The notes under the pieces: generated by a model
The model's database searches: none
What the model was told of the DNA's origin: nothing
The model's input: only the letters and a program-made list of their open reading frames with translations
Part shown: in pieces, positions 17,582 to 25,933 of the stretch
Layout of the letters: each line of letters begins with the position of its first letter
Numbering within the stretch: the first letter of the stretch is position 1
Assembly (NCBI GenBank): GCA_938030705.1
Contig: CALHIR010000001.1
Location: 124,001 to 188,000, forward strand
Direction of reading: 5' to 3'
Source of the DNA: Candidatus Poseidoniaceae archaeon
GTDB taxonomy: Archaea; Thermoplasmatota; Poseidoniia; Poseidoniales; Poseidoniaceae
Length of the DNA stretch: 64,000 nt
Position numbers and translations under genes: made by a program

Positions 17582-19297
17582 TCACCCAAACACGCCGAGG
17601 AGGTTCCCGTCTTCATCCATATCCATGTCGAGGGCTGCTGGACGCTTCGGCAATCCGGGCATGGTCATCATGTTGCCAAGGACGGCGACAATAAAGCCAG
17701 CACCGGCGTTGAGTCTGAATTCACGAACGGGTACCGTGAATCCTGAGGGTGCCCCCAAGAGGGATGCATCGTGCGAGAAGGAATACTGCGTCTTCGCCAT
17801 GCACACCGGGAGGTGGCCGTAGCCCCAGGAACGAATTCGGTCCAGTTCGCGGGCGGCCTTTGGGGTCAGTTCAATGCCTTCGGCTTTGTAGAGTCGTGTG
17901 GCGATGGATGTTGCTTTGTCGAGCACATCGGTTTCCGGGGTGAACAACGGGACGAAGGGGCGTCCGGCAGCCACGTGGTTTTGCACCGCCTTTACCACGG
18001 CTTCAGCCAAATCCTTTCCGCCTTCACCACCGTTGGCATGCACTTCAGTGATGCAAACCGATTGAGCTCCGCTTTCGTGGGCGGCCTGCGAGATGGCTGC
18101 CAACTCTGCATCGGTATCGGATGCAAAGCGGTTGATGGAGACCACCACAGGAATTCCAAAGGATGCCATGTTGCGAATGTGCCGGTCCAGATTGGTTTTG
18201 GCACCAAGACGGGTCGCTTCGACGTTTTCAGCCTCAAGGGTTGCTTTGTCAGGTCGGATGCCACCGCGGTCGCCAAAGGCCCCACCGTGGAGTTTCATGG
18301 AGCGCACGGTGACGTTCATGACCACGCAGTCCGGGGCTTTCCCGGATGTGGCCGCCTTGATATGCATGAATTTCTCTGCTCCCATATCCGAGCCAAAGCC
18401 CGCCTCGGTCACCACCAAGTCAGCCGATGCCAGGGCGATTCGGTCGGCGATGATGCTTGAGTTTCCGTGGGCGATGTTGGCGAACGGTCCACCGTGGATG
18501 AAGGCAGGGTCCCCTTCCAGCGTTTGGGTGATGTTGGGAAGGAAGGCCTGTCGCAGGAGGAGCGCCATGGCGCCAGCTCCGCCAATGTCGCTGGCTTTGA
18601 CAGGATGGCCCTCCGTTGAAGTTCCAACCACGATGTCCCCAAGACGGCGACGGAGGTCGGCATAATCGGTGGCGAGCACCAAAATAGCCATGACTTCACT
18701 GGCAGCCGTGATATCAAATCGGTCTTCACGCACCTGCCCGTTCGCAGGGCCTCCCATGCCGATGGTGATGCTCCGAAGCGAACGGTCGTTCATATCAATG
18801 ACTCGCGGCCAGGATATCCGTGTCAGGTCGAGTTTGGCTTCGTTGCCGTGCTTGATGTGGTTGTCGATCAAGGCGGAGAGAAGATTGTGAGCGGATGTAA
18901 CGGCGTGTAAATCTCCGGTCAAATGAAGATTGATGTCTTCCATCGGGAGAACTTGTGCGTGCCCGCCTCCTGCCGCACCCCCTTTGATACCAAACACTGG
19001 GCCCATGGAAGGCTCCCGTATTACACAAGTTGCCGACTGTCCGATGCGATTCAAGGCCTGGGTCAATCCGATGGTGGTCACGGTTTTCCCTTCGCCGAAC
19101 GGCGTTGGGTTCACCGAAGTCACCAACACCATGCTGCCTTGTGGTTTCGAGAAGCGTTCTTTCAGGGCGTTCCAACTGACTTTAGCGACCCCGTTTCCCA
19201 TGGGCATGAGTTCGTGAGATGAGATGCCCAACTTCCATGCGACGGCTTCGATAGGCTCCATTTTGGCAGCACGAGCAATTTCAAGGTCGGTGGTCAT
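17582..19297 (-). CDS. fhs: Formate--tetrahydrofolate ligase
   Basis: 571 aa; ATP-dependent synthesis of 10-formyl-THF from formate, feeding one-carbon and purine metabolism. The P-loop-like TPFGEGKTVTTIGL, the LTGDLHAVTSAHNLL segment and EAGFGSDMGAEKF are diagnostic. Length is close to the usual 555-560 aa. The ATG at 19297 (MTTDLEIARAAK) is preferred over the TTG at 19315. First of a tight run fhs-pelA-small gene. Fhs is patchy in archaea and widespread in bacteria, so ancient transfer is plausible; composition does not stand out from neighbours by eye. Confidence 0.96.
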   Translation of the reverse strand: MTTDLEIARAAKMEPIEAVAWKLGISSHELMPMGNGVAKVSWNALKERFSKPQGSMVLVTSVNPTPFGEGKTVTTIGLTQALNRIGQSATCVIREPSMGPVFGIKGGAAGGGHAQVLPMEDINLHLTGDLHAVTSAHNLLSALIDNHIKHGNEAKLDLTRISWPRVIDMNDRSLRSITIGMGGPANGQVREDRFDITAASEVMAILVLATDYADLRRRLGDIVVGTSTEGHPVKASDIGGAGAMALLLRQAFLPNITQTLEGDPAFIHGGPFANIAHGNSSIIADRIALASADLVVTEAGFGSDMGAEKFMHIKAATSGKAPDCVVMNVTVRSMKLHGGAFGDRGGIRPDKATLEAENVEATRLGAKTNLDRHIRNMASFGIPVVVSINRFASDTDAELAAISQAAHESGAQSVCITEVHANGGEGGKDLAEAVVKAVQNHVAAGRPFVPLFTPETDVLDKATSIATRLYKAEGIELTPKAARELDRIRSWGYGHLPVCMAKTQYSFSHDASLLGAPSGFTVPVREFRLNAGAGFIVAVLGNMMTMPGLPKRPAALDMDMDEDGNLLGVFG

Positions 19298-19389
19298 GGA
19301 ACCGTTCCGGTTCAATGGGTCTTTGAAACCCTCGCTTAACGTAGTGACCTTGAGGCCGGTTTCCCCACCTCAACTCTGGCTCCGGGCCC

Positions 19390-20775
19390 TCAGTCGTCTT
19401 TCATCGAGCCCAAGTAATCGGGCAGGTCGACGCCGGCCATCTTGGCGACGTCGTGGACGGGCGGTAGGCTCTGGATGAGGGACGAAACAAAGTTCGAGGT
19501 TGCTCCACCTTCGCCGCCGTTGTTGCCGGAATCCCAAACGGTGATCTTGTCGATCTTGAGGTTGGCAATGGCTTCGGTTTGGCGAGCGACCAGTTCTTCG
19601 ATTTTCTCAACCATCAGGAGCGTGGCGGCAGCCTTGGCATCGCCGCCGGCACTTGCAACCAAGCGTGAGTATCCTTCTGCTTTGGCTTCAAGAACAGCTC
19701 GTTGACCTTCTGCTTCAGCATTGTAGGCGGCAAGGGTTGCGTCAGCCTGACCCCGGGCGATACGGCGTTGGCGTTCGGCTTCGGCTTCGGCTGCAATCTC
19801 TATTTGTTGCTTCGAGACTTCCTCACGAGCAATTTCCTCTGCACGAAGGCGTTGGCCTTCGAATTCGTACTGGGCTTTCTCGATTTCAACTTGGGCCTTG
19901 CGCTTAGCAACTTCCGAACGCTTGAGCGCCTCGGCTTCTTTCTCAGCGAGGTCGGCGTTGAAGCTGGCGATGTCGGCACGGGAGAGGTTTTCACCCTCAA
20001 CGGCCTTCGATTCCTGTTGTTGAACGAAAACACGTCGGTCGGCTTCTGCTTCTTTCTGACCCTTATCGGATTCTGCACGGTTTTTCGCCACCTGAATCTC
20101 ACGAGCGCGGTCGGCTTCTGCTTGACCGACGGCACCGTCTCGGGTAGCGTTGGCTCGGTCAACGTCGGCTGCGGCAATGGCTTGAGCGGCGGCCTTGGCA
20201 CCAATGGACTTGATGTAGTCAGCTTCGTCGGTGATGTCCGTGATGTTGACGTTGATGAGGTACAATCCAATCTTGTGCAGTTCGGTGTCCACGTTGTTGA
20301 CCACTTGGCTCAAGAAGGCTTCACGGTCGCCGTTGATCTCTTCGATGGTCAACGAAGCGACGGTCAGGCGAAGTTGCCCGAAAATGATCTCCTTGGCCAT
20401 GGCTTCGATGTCGGCGGGCTGAAGGCCGAGAAGGCGAACAGCGGCGTTTTGCATAATGGACGGTTTGGTATCAATACCAATGGTAAACGTCGACGGGACG
20501 TTGATACGAATGTTCTGTTGCGAAAGAGCGTGCTCAAGGTTGATGTTGATGGTCATCGGTTGGAGGTCCAAGAAGGCGTAGTTTTGGACCAGCGGCCACA
20601 CAATTTTTCCGCCACCGTGATAACACTGGGCTGCCCCTGCGCCCTTGGTATTACCGTAAACGACGAGGATTTTGTTCGCAGGTGCAAGTTTGTATCGGGA
20701 GGTCGCCACGTAAACTGTAGCGAGGACAATTCCAACAAACAGGGCGATGCCAATGAGAACGAGTGTCTCCATCAT
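19390..20775 (-). CDS. Flotillin-like SPFH/band-7 protein
   Basis: 461 aa; scaffold protein of membrane microdomains. One N-terminal membrane hairpin/helix (about 4-24), an SPFH domain (about 25-200: PLVQNYAFLDLQPMTININ, NVPSTFTIGIDTKP, LINVNITDITDEADYI), then a long Glu/Ala-rich coiled coil (about 205-390, with repeats such as EAEADRR, EAEAERQRR, EAEGQRA) and a C-terminal segment. This is the FloT/YqiK architecture and length. Starts ATGATG. It is downstream of an NfeD-like gene, the usual partner, in a four-gene cassette. Confidence 0.93.
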   Translation of the reverse strand: MMETLVLIGIALFVGIVLATVYVATSRYKLAPANKILVVYGNTKGAGAAQCYHGGGKIVWPLVQNYAFLDLQPMTININLEHALSQQNIRINVPSTFTIGIDTKPSIMQNAAVRLLGLQPADIEAMAKEIIFGQLRLTVASLTIEEINGDREAFLSQVVNNVDTELHKIGLYLINVNITDITDEADYIKSIGAKAAAQAIAAADVDRANATRDGAVGQAEADRAREIQVAKNRAESDKGQKEAEADRRVFVQQQESKAVEGENLSRADIASFNADLAEKEAEALKRSEVAKRKAQVEIEKAQYEFEGQRLRAEEIAREEVSKQQIEIAAEAEAERQRRIARGQADATLAAYNAEAEGQRAVLEAKAEGYSRLVASAGGDAKAAATLLMVEKIEELVARQTEAIANLKIDKITVWDSGNNGGEGGATSNFVSSLIQSLPPVHDVAKMAGVDLPDYLGSMKDD

Positions 20776-20821
20776 GAGTCAGCGACCAAGGTTCTCCTTT
20801 AAGAGAGTTAACACGGCGAAT

Positions 20822-21454
20822 TTATTCTTCTTGAGCCACGGCATCCGCAATACTGAGGGGTTTCACCACCAACGTTTCGGCCACGTTTCCGGTGACAATA
20901 ACGAACTTACCCGTCTCAATTTTCAGCGACTCATCTTCGGCCACTGCTTCACAGGTGCGCAAAGCGGATTGGAACTCGACCTGGACTTGGCCCGACTTAC
21001 CGGGCATGATGGTGCGATACACGGTGCCTTTGGCTCCAAGCGCTTGGCTGTGCACTACGGTACCATCGGTTTCCAATCCTGCAATGGCCTGGAAGACTTT
21101 GCCGACCATCCACATCGAGGCAAGACCCGTGATGGTTCCGGCTGCGATTGCAGGCAGGGCGCCGTAGTCGCCTTGTGATACAGCAAGGCCGAATATACCG
21201 AACATCATCATGAAACTGAGGAGGCCTTGAATGGTCAGCATGTGGAATACGCCTTCAGCGTCCATTTCAAAATTAACATCAAGGAACGGAATGGCATCAG
21301 CAATACCGTCCGCAACGCCACCGATCAACACCAAGGCGAAGTAGATGATGAAAAGGATGGTTCCAATCACGGCCATGGCGGCAAAAAAGACATCAATTCC
21401 CGAGATATCCCCGAGTCCAAAAAATTCCAAAATTGACGAAAATCCGAGTACCAT
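20822..21454 (-). CDS. NfeD/YuaF-like membrane protein, flotillin partner
   Basis: 210 aa. The ATG at 21454 (MVLGFSSILEFFGL) has GAGGA 8 nt upstream; the ORF-track start at 21613 is within the next gene. Three to four membrane segments occupy about 20-125 (FFAAMAVIGTILFIIYFALVL, LLSFMMMFGIFGLAV, AIAAGTITGLASMWMVG), followed by a C-terminal OB-fold-like beta domain (about 135-205: GAKGTVYRTIMPGKSGQVQVEF). That is the short NfeD1b/YuaF form without a protease domain. It would stabilise or localise the flotillin encoded 46 bp downstream. Confidence 0.82.
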   Translation of the reverse strand: MVLGFSSILEFFGLGDISGIDVFFAAMAVIGTILFIIYFALVLIGGVADGIADAIPFLDVNFEMDAEGVFHMLTIQGLLSFMMMFGIFGLAVSQGDYGALPAIAAGTITGLASMWMVGKVFQAIAGLETDGTVVHSQALGAKGTVYRTIMPGKSGQVQVEFQSALRTCEAVAEDESLKIETGKFVIVTGNVAETLVVKPLSIADAVAQEE

Positions 21455-21455
21455 G

Positions 21456-21743
21456 CTACTTCCTCTTGTTCTTTCCTTGGTTCTTGCTCTCATCAATGTT
21501 CTGTTGTTTTTTTGCTGGTCGTATGTAAATGAAGTAGTAGTGCCCGTACACAACAGGGCCAAGTGAAGCTCCGACAAGGGCCCCAACCCCCCAAGCAGGA
21601 AGATTGAGGGCAACGCCGAAGAGCATCACCACCAAGAGGGAAATCAAAATGAAGGCTTTCTCAAATATCATCATGAAGATTGAGTCGTCTCGACTGTCAT
21701 TCACCCGCTCTTTGAGGATGAAAACTTCCATGAGGCCCGGCAT
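21456..21743 (-). CDS. Small two-helix membrane protein in flotillin cassette
   Basis: 95 aa, function unknown. Two membrane helices (about 23-45 IFEKAFILISLLVVMLFGVAL and 50-73 WGVGALVGASLGPVVYGHYYF) followed by a strongly basic/polar tail (KKQQNIDESKNQGKNKRK). Its stop is 1 nt before the NfeD-like start and its start is 12 nt after the upstream gene, so it is embedded in the operon. The ATG at 21743 is preceded by a short perfect hairpin; MEVFIL four codons later is an alternative start. Confidence 0.7.
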   Translation of the reverse strand: MPGLMEVFILKERVNDSRDDSIFMMIFEKAFILISLLVVMLFGVALNLPAWGVGALVGASLGPVVYGHYYFIYIRPAKKQQNIDESKNQGKNKRK

Positions 21744-21755
21744 GAGGGTCCACCC

Positions 21756-22070
21756 TCACAATGTGCCCAGAAGAATCTCGAAAATCACAATGATGAACAC
21801 GTAAAAACCTGCGATAAAGGCCACGGGCTGAGGGTTGTTCTCCGCCTCCATGGTCGACTTGCTCACCGTGTCGGTGAGTATGTTTCCGAAGGAAGTCTCG
21901 TAATCTTTCTCGTTTTTGTTTGACTGGTAGATGATGAACACCATGAAGGCGATGATGCCGCCCCAAGCCGTTCCAAAGACGCTGCCGAGGTTTTCCTGAA
22001 ATTCAGCCCACATTTTGAACGTCAAGTACGCTCCGAGCCCTGTGGTCATCAGTCCAACGGCCTTTCCCAT
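21756..22070 (-). CDS. Small membrane protein, first gene of flotillin cassette
   Basis: 104 aa, function unknown. Start taken at the ATG at 22070 (MGKAVGLMTTGLGAYLTF); the ORF-track start at 22235 would overlap the divergent aroE gene. Three hydrophobic segments: about 5-20, 30-48 (FGTAWGGIIAFMVFIIY) and 82-102 (VAFIAGFYVFIIVIFEILLG), with a polar loop between the second and third. It is divergent from aroE across about 80 bp and co-directional with the two membrane genes and flotillin that follow. Confidence 0.68.
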   Translation of the reverse strand: MGKAVGLMTTGLGAYLTFKMWAEFQENLGSVFGTAWGGIIAFMVFIIYQSNKNEKDYETSFGNILTDTVSKSTMEAENNPQPVAFIAGFYVFIIVIFEILLGTL

Positions 22071-22151
22071 AGTGGAAGGGAGGTCCCACTCCCTCTTGAA
22101 GGTTGAGACGGCATTCGTCGCCTTTTTGTGTTGTGAACGCTTGGTGAGGCC

Positions 22152-23129
22152 ATGGCAGCAATTCGATACGGAATTGCAGGCCAACCTGTTGACCATAGCC
22201 TTTCGCCCCTGTTGGTCGCCTTGGTCGTCAATCATCTTGGCCTTCCCGTAGAGGAAAAAAACCTCAGAATGGAGCTTATTGATGCCTCGACCATCCCCGA
22301 TGCGTTTGCCTGGGGCTACGCGGGAACGGTTCCAGAATCGATTCCGTGGGCCTACACCAAATCGGTCTTCGGTAAATTCCGAACCAAAGCGTTGTTGAAT
22401 AAAGCGCTGGAGGCGGCCTCACAGGTTTCGGGAAGTCATCCAGTGCTGGAAGCAAAACGACCCGAACGCGTGCGCTCCCAGCCGGCGTTGATTGGCCTAC
22501 CCACCAGAATGTTTGACGAAGAGATTTGGGTGAACCTCACCGCACCACTCAAGCATCAACTTGATTCAGGCGCCGTGGTTGCTATCGATGACAGTATGGA
22601 GAACAAATGCGTCAACGCCTTGCGATGGGACGGACGAGGCTGGTGGTGTGCAGGGGTCGACGGTGAGGGCGTTTTGGAAGTCCTCCACCATCACGGCGTT
22701 GAGCCCCATGAACACGTTCTGGGTTTGGTCGGAGGCGGCGGGGCAGCTCGTTCAACAGCGACGGCATGGGCAGCGGCCGGAGGCCGCCTTCAACAATTGC
22801 CGAGTAAACGGCTGTTGGAAGAAGGCCCTTGGTCGGCACAAATGACGGAAGAAACGCCGACGGTGTTTGTTGATTTTGATGGGGCACTTGAGGAGCAGGG
22901 TGAAACGGTGGTCCTCAAATCAACCTACAGGCCGATGACCGGGTCCATGGATGAACGCGTGAAGGCCATCACCACCAAGGGTTTGGACGGACGCTGGCTT
23001 CTCGTTGCGCAACATCTGGCTTGCTGGCGCTATTTGTGGGCTCCTGAACGAGCAGAACAACTCCCTGACTTGGGGCTCCTTCTGACCCGATTGCTCGAAG
23101 CCGAATGTGTGCTCTCATCGTATACATGA
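22152..23129 (+). CDS. aroE: Shikimate 5-dehydrogenase (divergent)
   Basis: 325 aa; NADP-dependent reduction of 3-dehydroshikimate in aromatic amino-acid synthesis. Visible: substrate-binding YGIAGQPVDHSLSPLL, catalytic-lysine region NLTAPLKHQL, GVDGEG (family TDGxG) and the dinucleotide motif VGGGGAARSTATAW. GGTGAGG precedes the ATG. It is about 50 residues longer than typical AroE; the extra length is between the first motif and NLTAPLK (about 45-125), a Lys/Arg-rich stretch. Because several motifs deviate (T in TDG is V), a related quinate/shikimate oxidoreductase is possible. Confidence 0.8.
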   Translation: MAAIRYGIAGQPVDHSLSPLLVALVVNHLGLPVEEKNLRMELIDASTIPDAFAWGYAGTVPESIPWAYTKSVFGKFRTKALLNKALEAASQVSGSHPVLEAKRPERVRSQPALIGLPTRMFDEEIWVNLTAPLKHQLDSGAVVAIDDSMENKCVNALRWDGRGWWCAGVDGEGVLEVLHHHGVEPHEHVLGLVGGGGAARSTATAWAAAGGRLQQLPSKRLLEEGPWSAQMTEETPTVFVDFDGALEEQGETVVLKSTYRPMTGSMDERVKAITTKGLDGRWLLVAQHLACWRYLWAPERAEQLPDLGLLLTRLLEAECVLSSYT

Positions 23130-23170
23130 ACGGAAAGACTCTTTGATGCACAGCCTTGACCACTGGATGA

Positions 23171-25933
23171 ATGATGAGCATGCTACGCCCTCACACGATG
23201 CTGACATTCGTAGTCATTCTTTCCCTCGCTTCACCCGCATTGGGTGCCATTTTGGAGGAGGATACCTCGTTTGAAGAAAGCCATGCAGGTGTGGATTTCC
23301 CCGTTGGTTGGACTGAATTCCGCCTCGATGGTCCGTTTTCTCCTGAAGTGAGGATGGTCTATCCCGCCATGTTTGAAGGTGAGGACAAGGACATGGCCGG
23401 CAACGGACCGTTTTCATGGCTGGTGTTCATTGGCGATTCAGGAGAATCCATTGACAGTTACACCTTGCTCACCGATGAACTGGTCAAACGGGGTTTTATT
23501 GTGGTCGTCACCCAACCGGTTTCCGACGAAACGGATGTTGAAGAGACGCTGGACTTGCTGACGACCCTTGTGGAAATCATGCAGCAACAAAACCAGACCA
23601 ACCTGCATGTCCTGGGCAGCGCCGACAACATCGATGTCGATCATTGGGCTGTATCCGGACATGGCTTGGGGGCTGCTGCTGCTTATCTTGCCTATCCGTT
23701 CTGGGGCCTCAGTCCAGGTTCTGAAACGGCCCATCCGCCCCGAGGCTTGTTTGGCCTTGGTCTTAATCTCGAGAGCCTTGAGGAAGACTTCGCTTGGTCG
23801 CAAGTTTCAACCCCTCATCTCCCAACGCCCAACACCGGTTTCTTCATCACCGGAACGGTGGATGAGGTCGCTCCCTCTCAGGAAACGATGGAACGTGTGG
23901 AGGCACATGGCGGCATGGCCTGGCATTGGATGCATTTGCTTGGAGCAAATCACTATCAATTCCAGGACAGTCAAAATTTCTTTGAGAGTGATGGCGACCC
24001 TACCATGAGTCAGTCTGCGCAGATTTCCATCACCGCTGACCACCTTGTCGCCTACTTGGATACGATTCTTCACGGCGACCATGAACGGTTCCGAACCGCC
24101 TTCAACCGGGCAGAAGGTCCGCGCACGGTCAGCGATTCAAATGCTTATGTCGATGAAGACTTGACGGCTGCCTCCTTCCTTCGATGGACATCACAAGACC
24201 TGAGCCACAACGCCTCGGCCGAGGTCAACGCAACCCAGACCCTCGGAATTCAACTCAACTGGACCCTTCGTGATGGGACGAATTTTTCTGAACTTCCCGC
24301 CGGCTGGGACGTCAACATCACCTGCGGATGGTTCAACGGTCCGTGGGAAACGGTAGCGTCGTTGTCTCCCAACGGCACGGCAGGGTGCGCTTATCCCATG
24401 GCGCCCGTCGCACCGGGTTTGCAAAAGGCATGGTTGCGTGTAGAAGTTGAGGGTGCCCCAAGCCTCTTCACGACGACGGTGATAAGGGAGAACACACCGA
24501 TTGAACTCATTTCGCCCAAGCCCGTCATCTACGTGGCCCAGCACGGTGAGAAAATCCTGAACGCATCGAGCATCGCTGTGGATCCCGACGGTCAACCCGT
24601 TCGTGTGATGAACGCCAGTCTCTCCGGTGTTGATGCCAACCATTTCGGATTGAGCATCGCTGAGGACGGATTGTCCCTGGTCGTCGTCCACGCTTTGGAC
24701 GAGGAGTGGCTTGGCGAATGCAATGTGGACGTCGTCTTGCGAAGCGATGGATTGGTGGTCGATGAAGCAACCACGCAGCTTCGGGTCGTTCTAACACCCG
24801 TTGATGATCCTCCCGTCAAGGACGGTACCATCCCAATTCAGGAAATGAACGAAGACGGGCCGAGTGTGACCTACAACCTTTTGGAGGTCGTTTCCGATCC
24901 GGAAGGGGAAGAACTCGATGTTCGGATTGGCGGTCAGAAAAGCGGGACGCAATCGCCTATTCTGTACAGCATTGAGGGTGAGCGAATCACCATCACGCCG
25001 TTGCCAGACCAATACGGAGCGACCGTCTTGCAAGCTTTGGTTTCCGATGGGGTAAATCCGTCCTTAATGTTGGAGATCCCGGTGGTGGTGAACCCGGTTA
25101 ACGACCCTGTGTTCGTCAACGCCTCTGCGTGGGAAAACTTGACAATGCTCGAGGATGACACCATGATGTTGGATTTGGGAGCGCTTGCTTACGATGTTGA
25201 TGGCGATCCGCTGACATGGACGCTTGAGGGCAATACGTCCGATGTTTCTGTGATTCAGGTCAACCAATCCATGGTGTTCACGCCAAGAATGGATTTCTTT
25301 GGCGTCATCGATGAAGTTTGGTTGAATGTCTCCGATGGTTCAACAACACACAGTCAGGTGCTCTCGCTCACTGTTCAACCTGTGGGCGACCTGCCGTTTG
25401 TCAGCATTGAGTCGGTGCAATTTCTGGGCGGCTCAACAGCCAATATGTACTGGTCGGTCGCTGATGTTGATGGCGTGGTGAGCACCGATGCAAATGTTTC
25501 TGTTGACAACGTGAAGGTGGAAGTGAATCATTCCTGTTTGACCAGTTCAAGCGGCGTTTACCAGTGCGTGACGCTCCTCCCCATCAACGGCGACCTTTCC
25601 ACTTCGAGGTACATCCAACTCGAAATTTACGATGCGGATTTGGACCGAAGTGTCCTCGCCACAGCCGTGTTTGATCCTTCCCTTGCCAACACCACCGATG
25701 ACGGGCAAAACGATGCAGGGCAGGACGAGACGGGTGGGCTCAACGGTGGATTGTTGTTGGGCGCTGGGTTTAGCTTCTTGGCCGTGCTCGTGGGCGCCGT
25801 CATGGTGTTCATGCGCAAGCAAAATGAACACCCAGAAGAGGTGTCGACTCAAGGCTTGGAAACGGTGGAAACGGAGGTTTCGAAGTCGGAAAACAGCGGT
25901 GGCCTCCTGGCTCGAGCCAACCGATTGAAGTGA
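23171..25933 (+). CDS. Secreted, anchored alpha/beta-hydrolase-fold protein lacking the serine nucleophile, with cadherin-like repeats
   Basis: 920 aa. Signal peptide (about 1-25), then an alpha/beta-hydrolase domain of the dienelactone-hydrolase/PETase-like type (about 35-300): FSWLVFIGDSGESID, the nucleophile-elbow region VSGHGLGAAAAYLA, acid-loop TGTVDEVAP and GANHYQF for the histidine. The elbow reads GHGLG, so the position expected to be Ser (GxSxG) is Gly (residue 165). After it come Ig-like and three cadherin-like repeats with the typical PVDDPP / PVNDP linkers, a membrane helix (about 857-880) and a charged tail. It may bind rather than cleave an ester or polymer at the surface. Start ATG is one of three close Mets. 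Confidence 0.8.
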   Translation: MMSMLRPHTMLTFVVILSLASPALGAILEEDTSFEESHAGVDFPVGWTEFRLDGPFSPEVRMVYPAMFEGEDKDMAGNGPFSWLVFIGDSGESIDSYTLLTDELVKRGFIVVVTQPVSDETDVEETLDLLTTLVEIMQQQNQTNLHVLGSADNIDVDHWAVSGHGLGAAAAYLAYPFWGLSPGSETAHPPRGLFGLGLNLESLEEDFAWSQVSTPHLPTPNTGFFITGTVDEVAPSQETMERVEAHGGMAWHWMHLLGANHYQFQDSQNFFESDGDPTMSQSAQISITADHLVAYLDTILHGDHERFRTAFNRAEGPRTVSDSNAYVDEDLTAASFLRWTSQDLSHNASAEVNATQTLGIQLNWTLRDGTNFSELPAGWDVNITCGWFNGPWETVASLSPNGTAGCAYPMAPVAPGLQKAWLRVEVEGAPSLFTTTVIRENTPIELISPKPVIYVAQHGEKILNASSIAVDPDGQPVRVMNASLSGVDANHFGLSIAEDGLSLVVVHALDEEWLGECNVDVVLRSDGLVVDEATTQLRVVLTPVDDPPVKDGTIPIQEMNEDGPSVTYNLLEVVSDPEGEELDVRIGGQKSGTQSPILYSIEGERITITPLPDQYGATVLQALVSDGVNPSLMLEIPVVVNPVNDPVFVNASAWENLTMLEDDTMMLDLGALAYDVDGDPLTWTLEGNTSDVSVIQVNQSMVFTPRMDFFGVIDEVWLNVSDGSTTHSQVLSLTVQPVGDLPFVSIESVQFLGGSTANMYWSVADVDGVVSTDANVSVDNVKVEVNHSCLTSSSGVYQCVTLLPINGDLSTSRYIQLEIYDADLDRSVLATAVFDPSLANTTDDGQNDAGQDETGGLNGGLLLGAGFSFLAVLVGAVMVFMRKQNEHPEEVSTQGLETVETEVSKSENSGGLLARANRLK

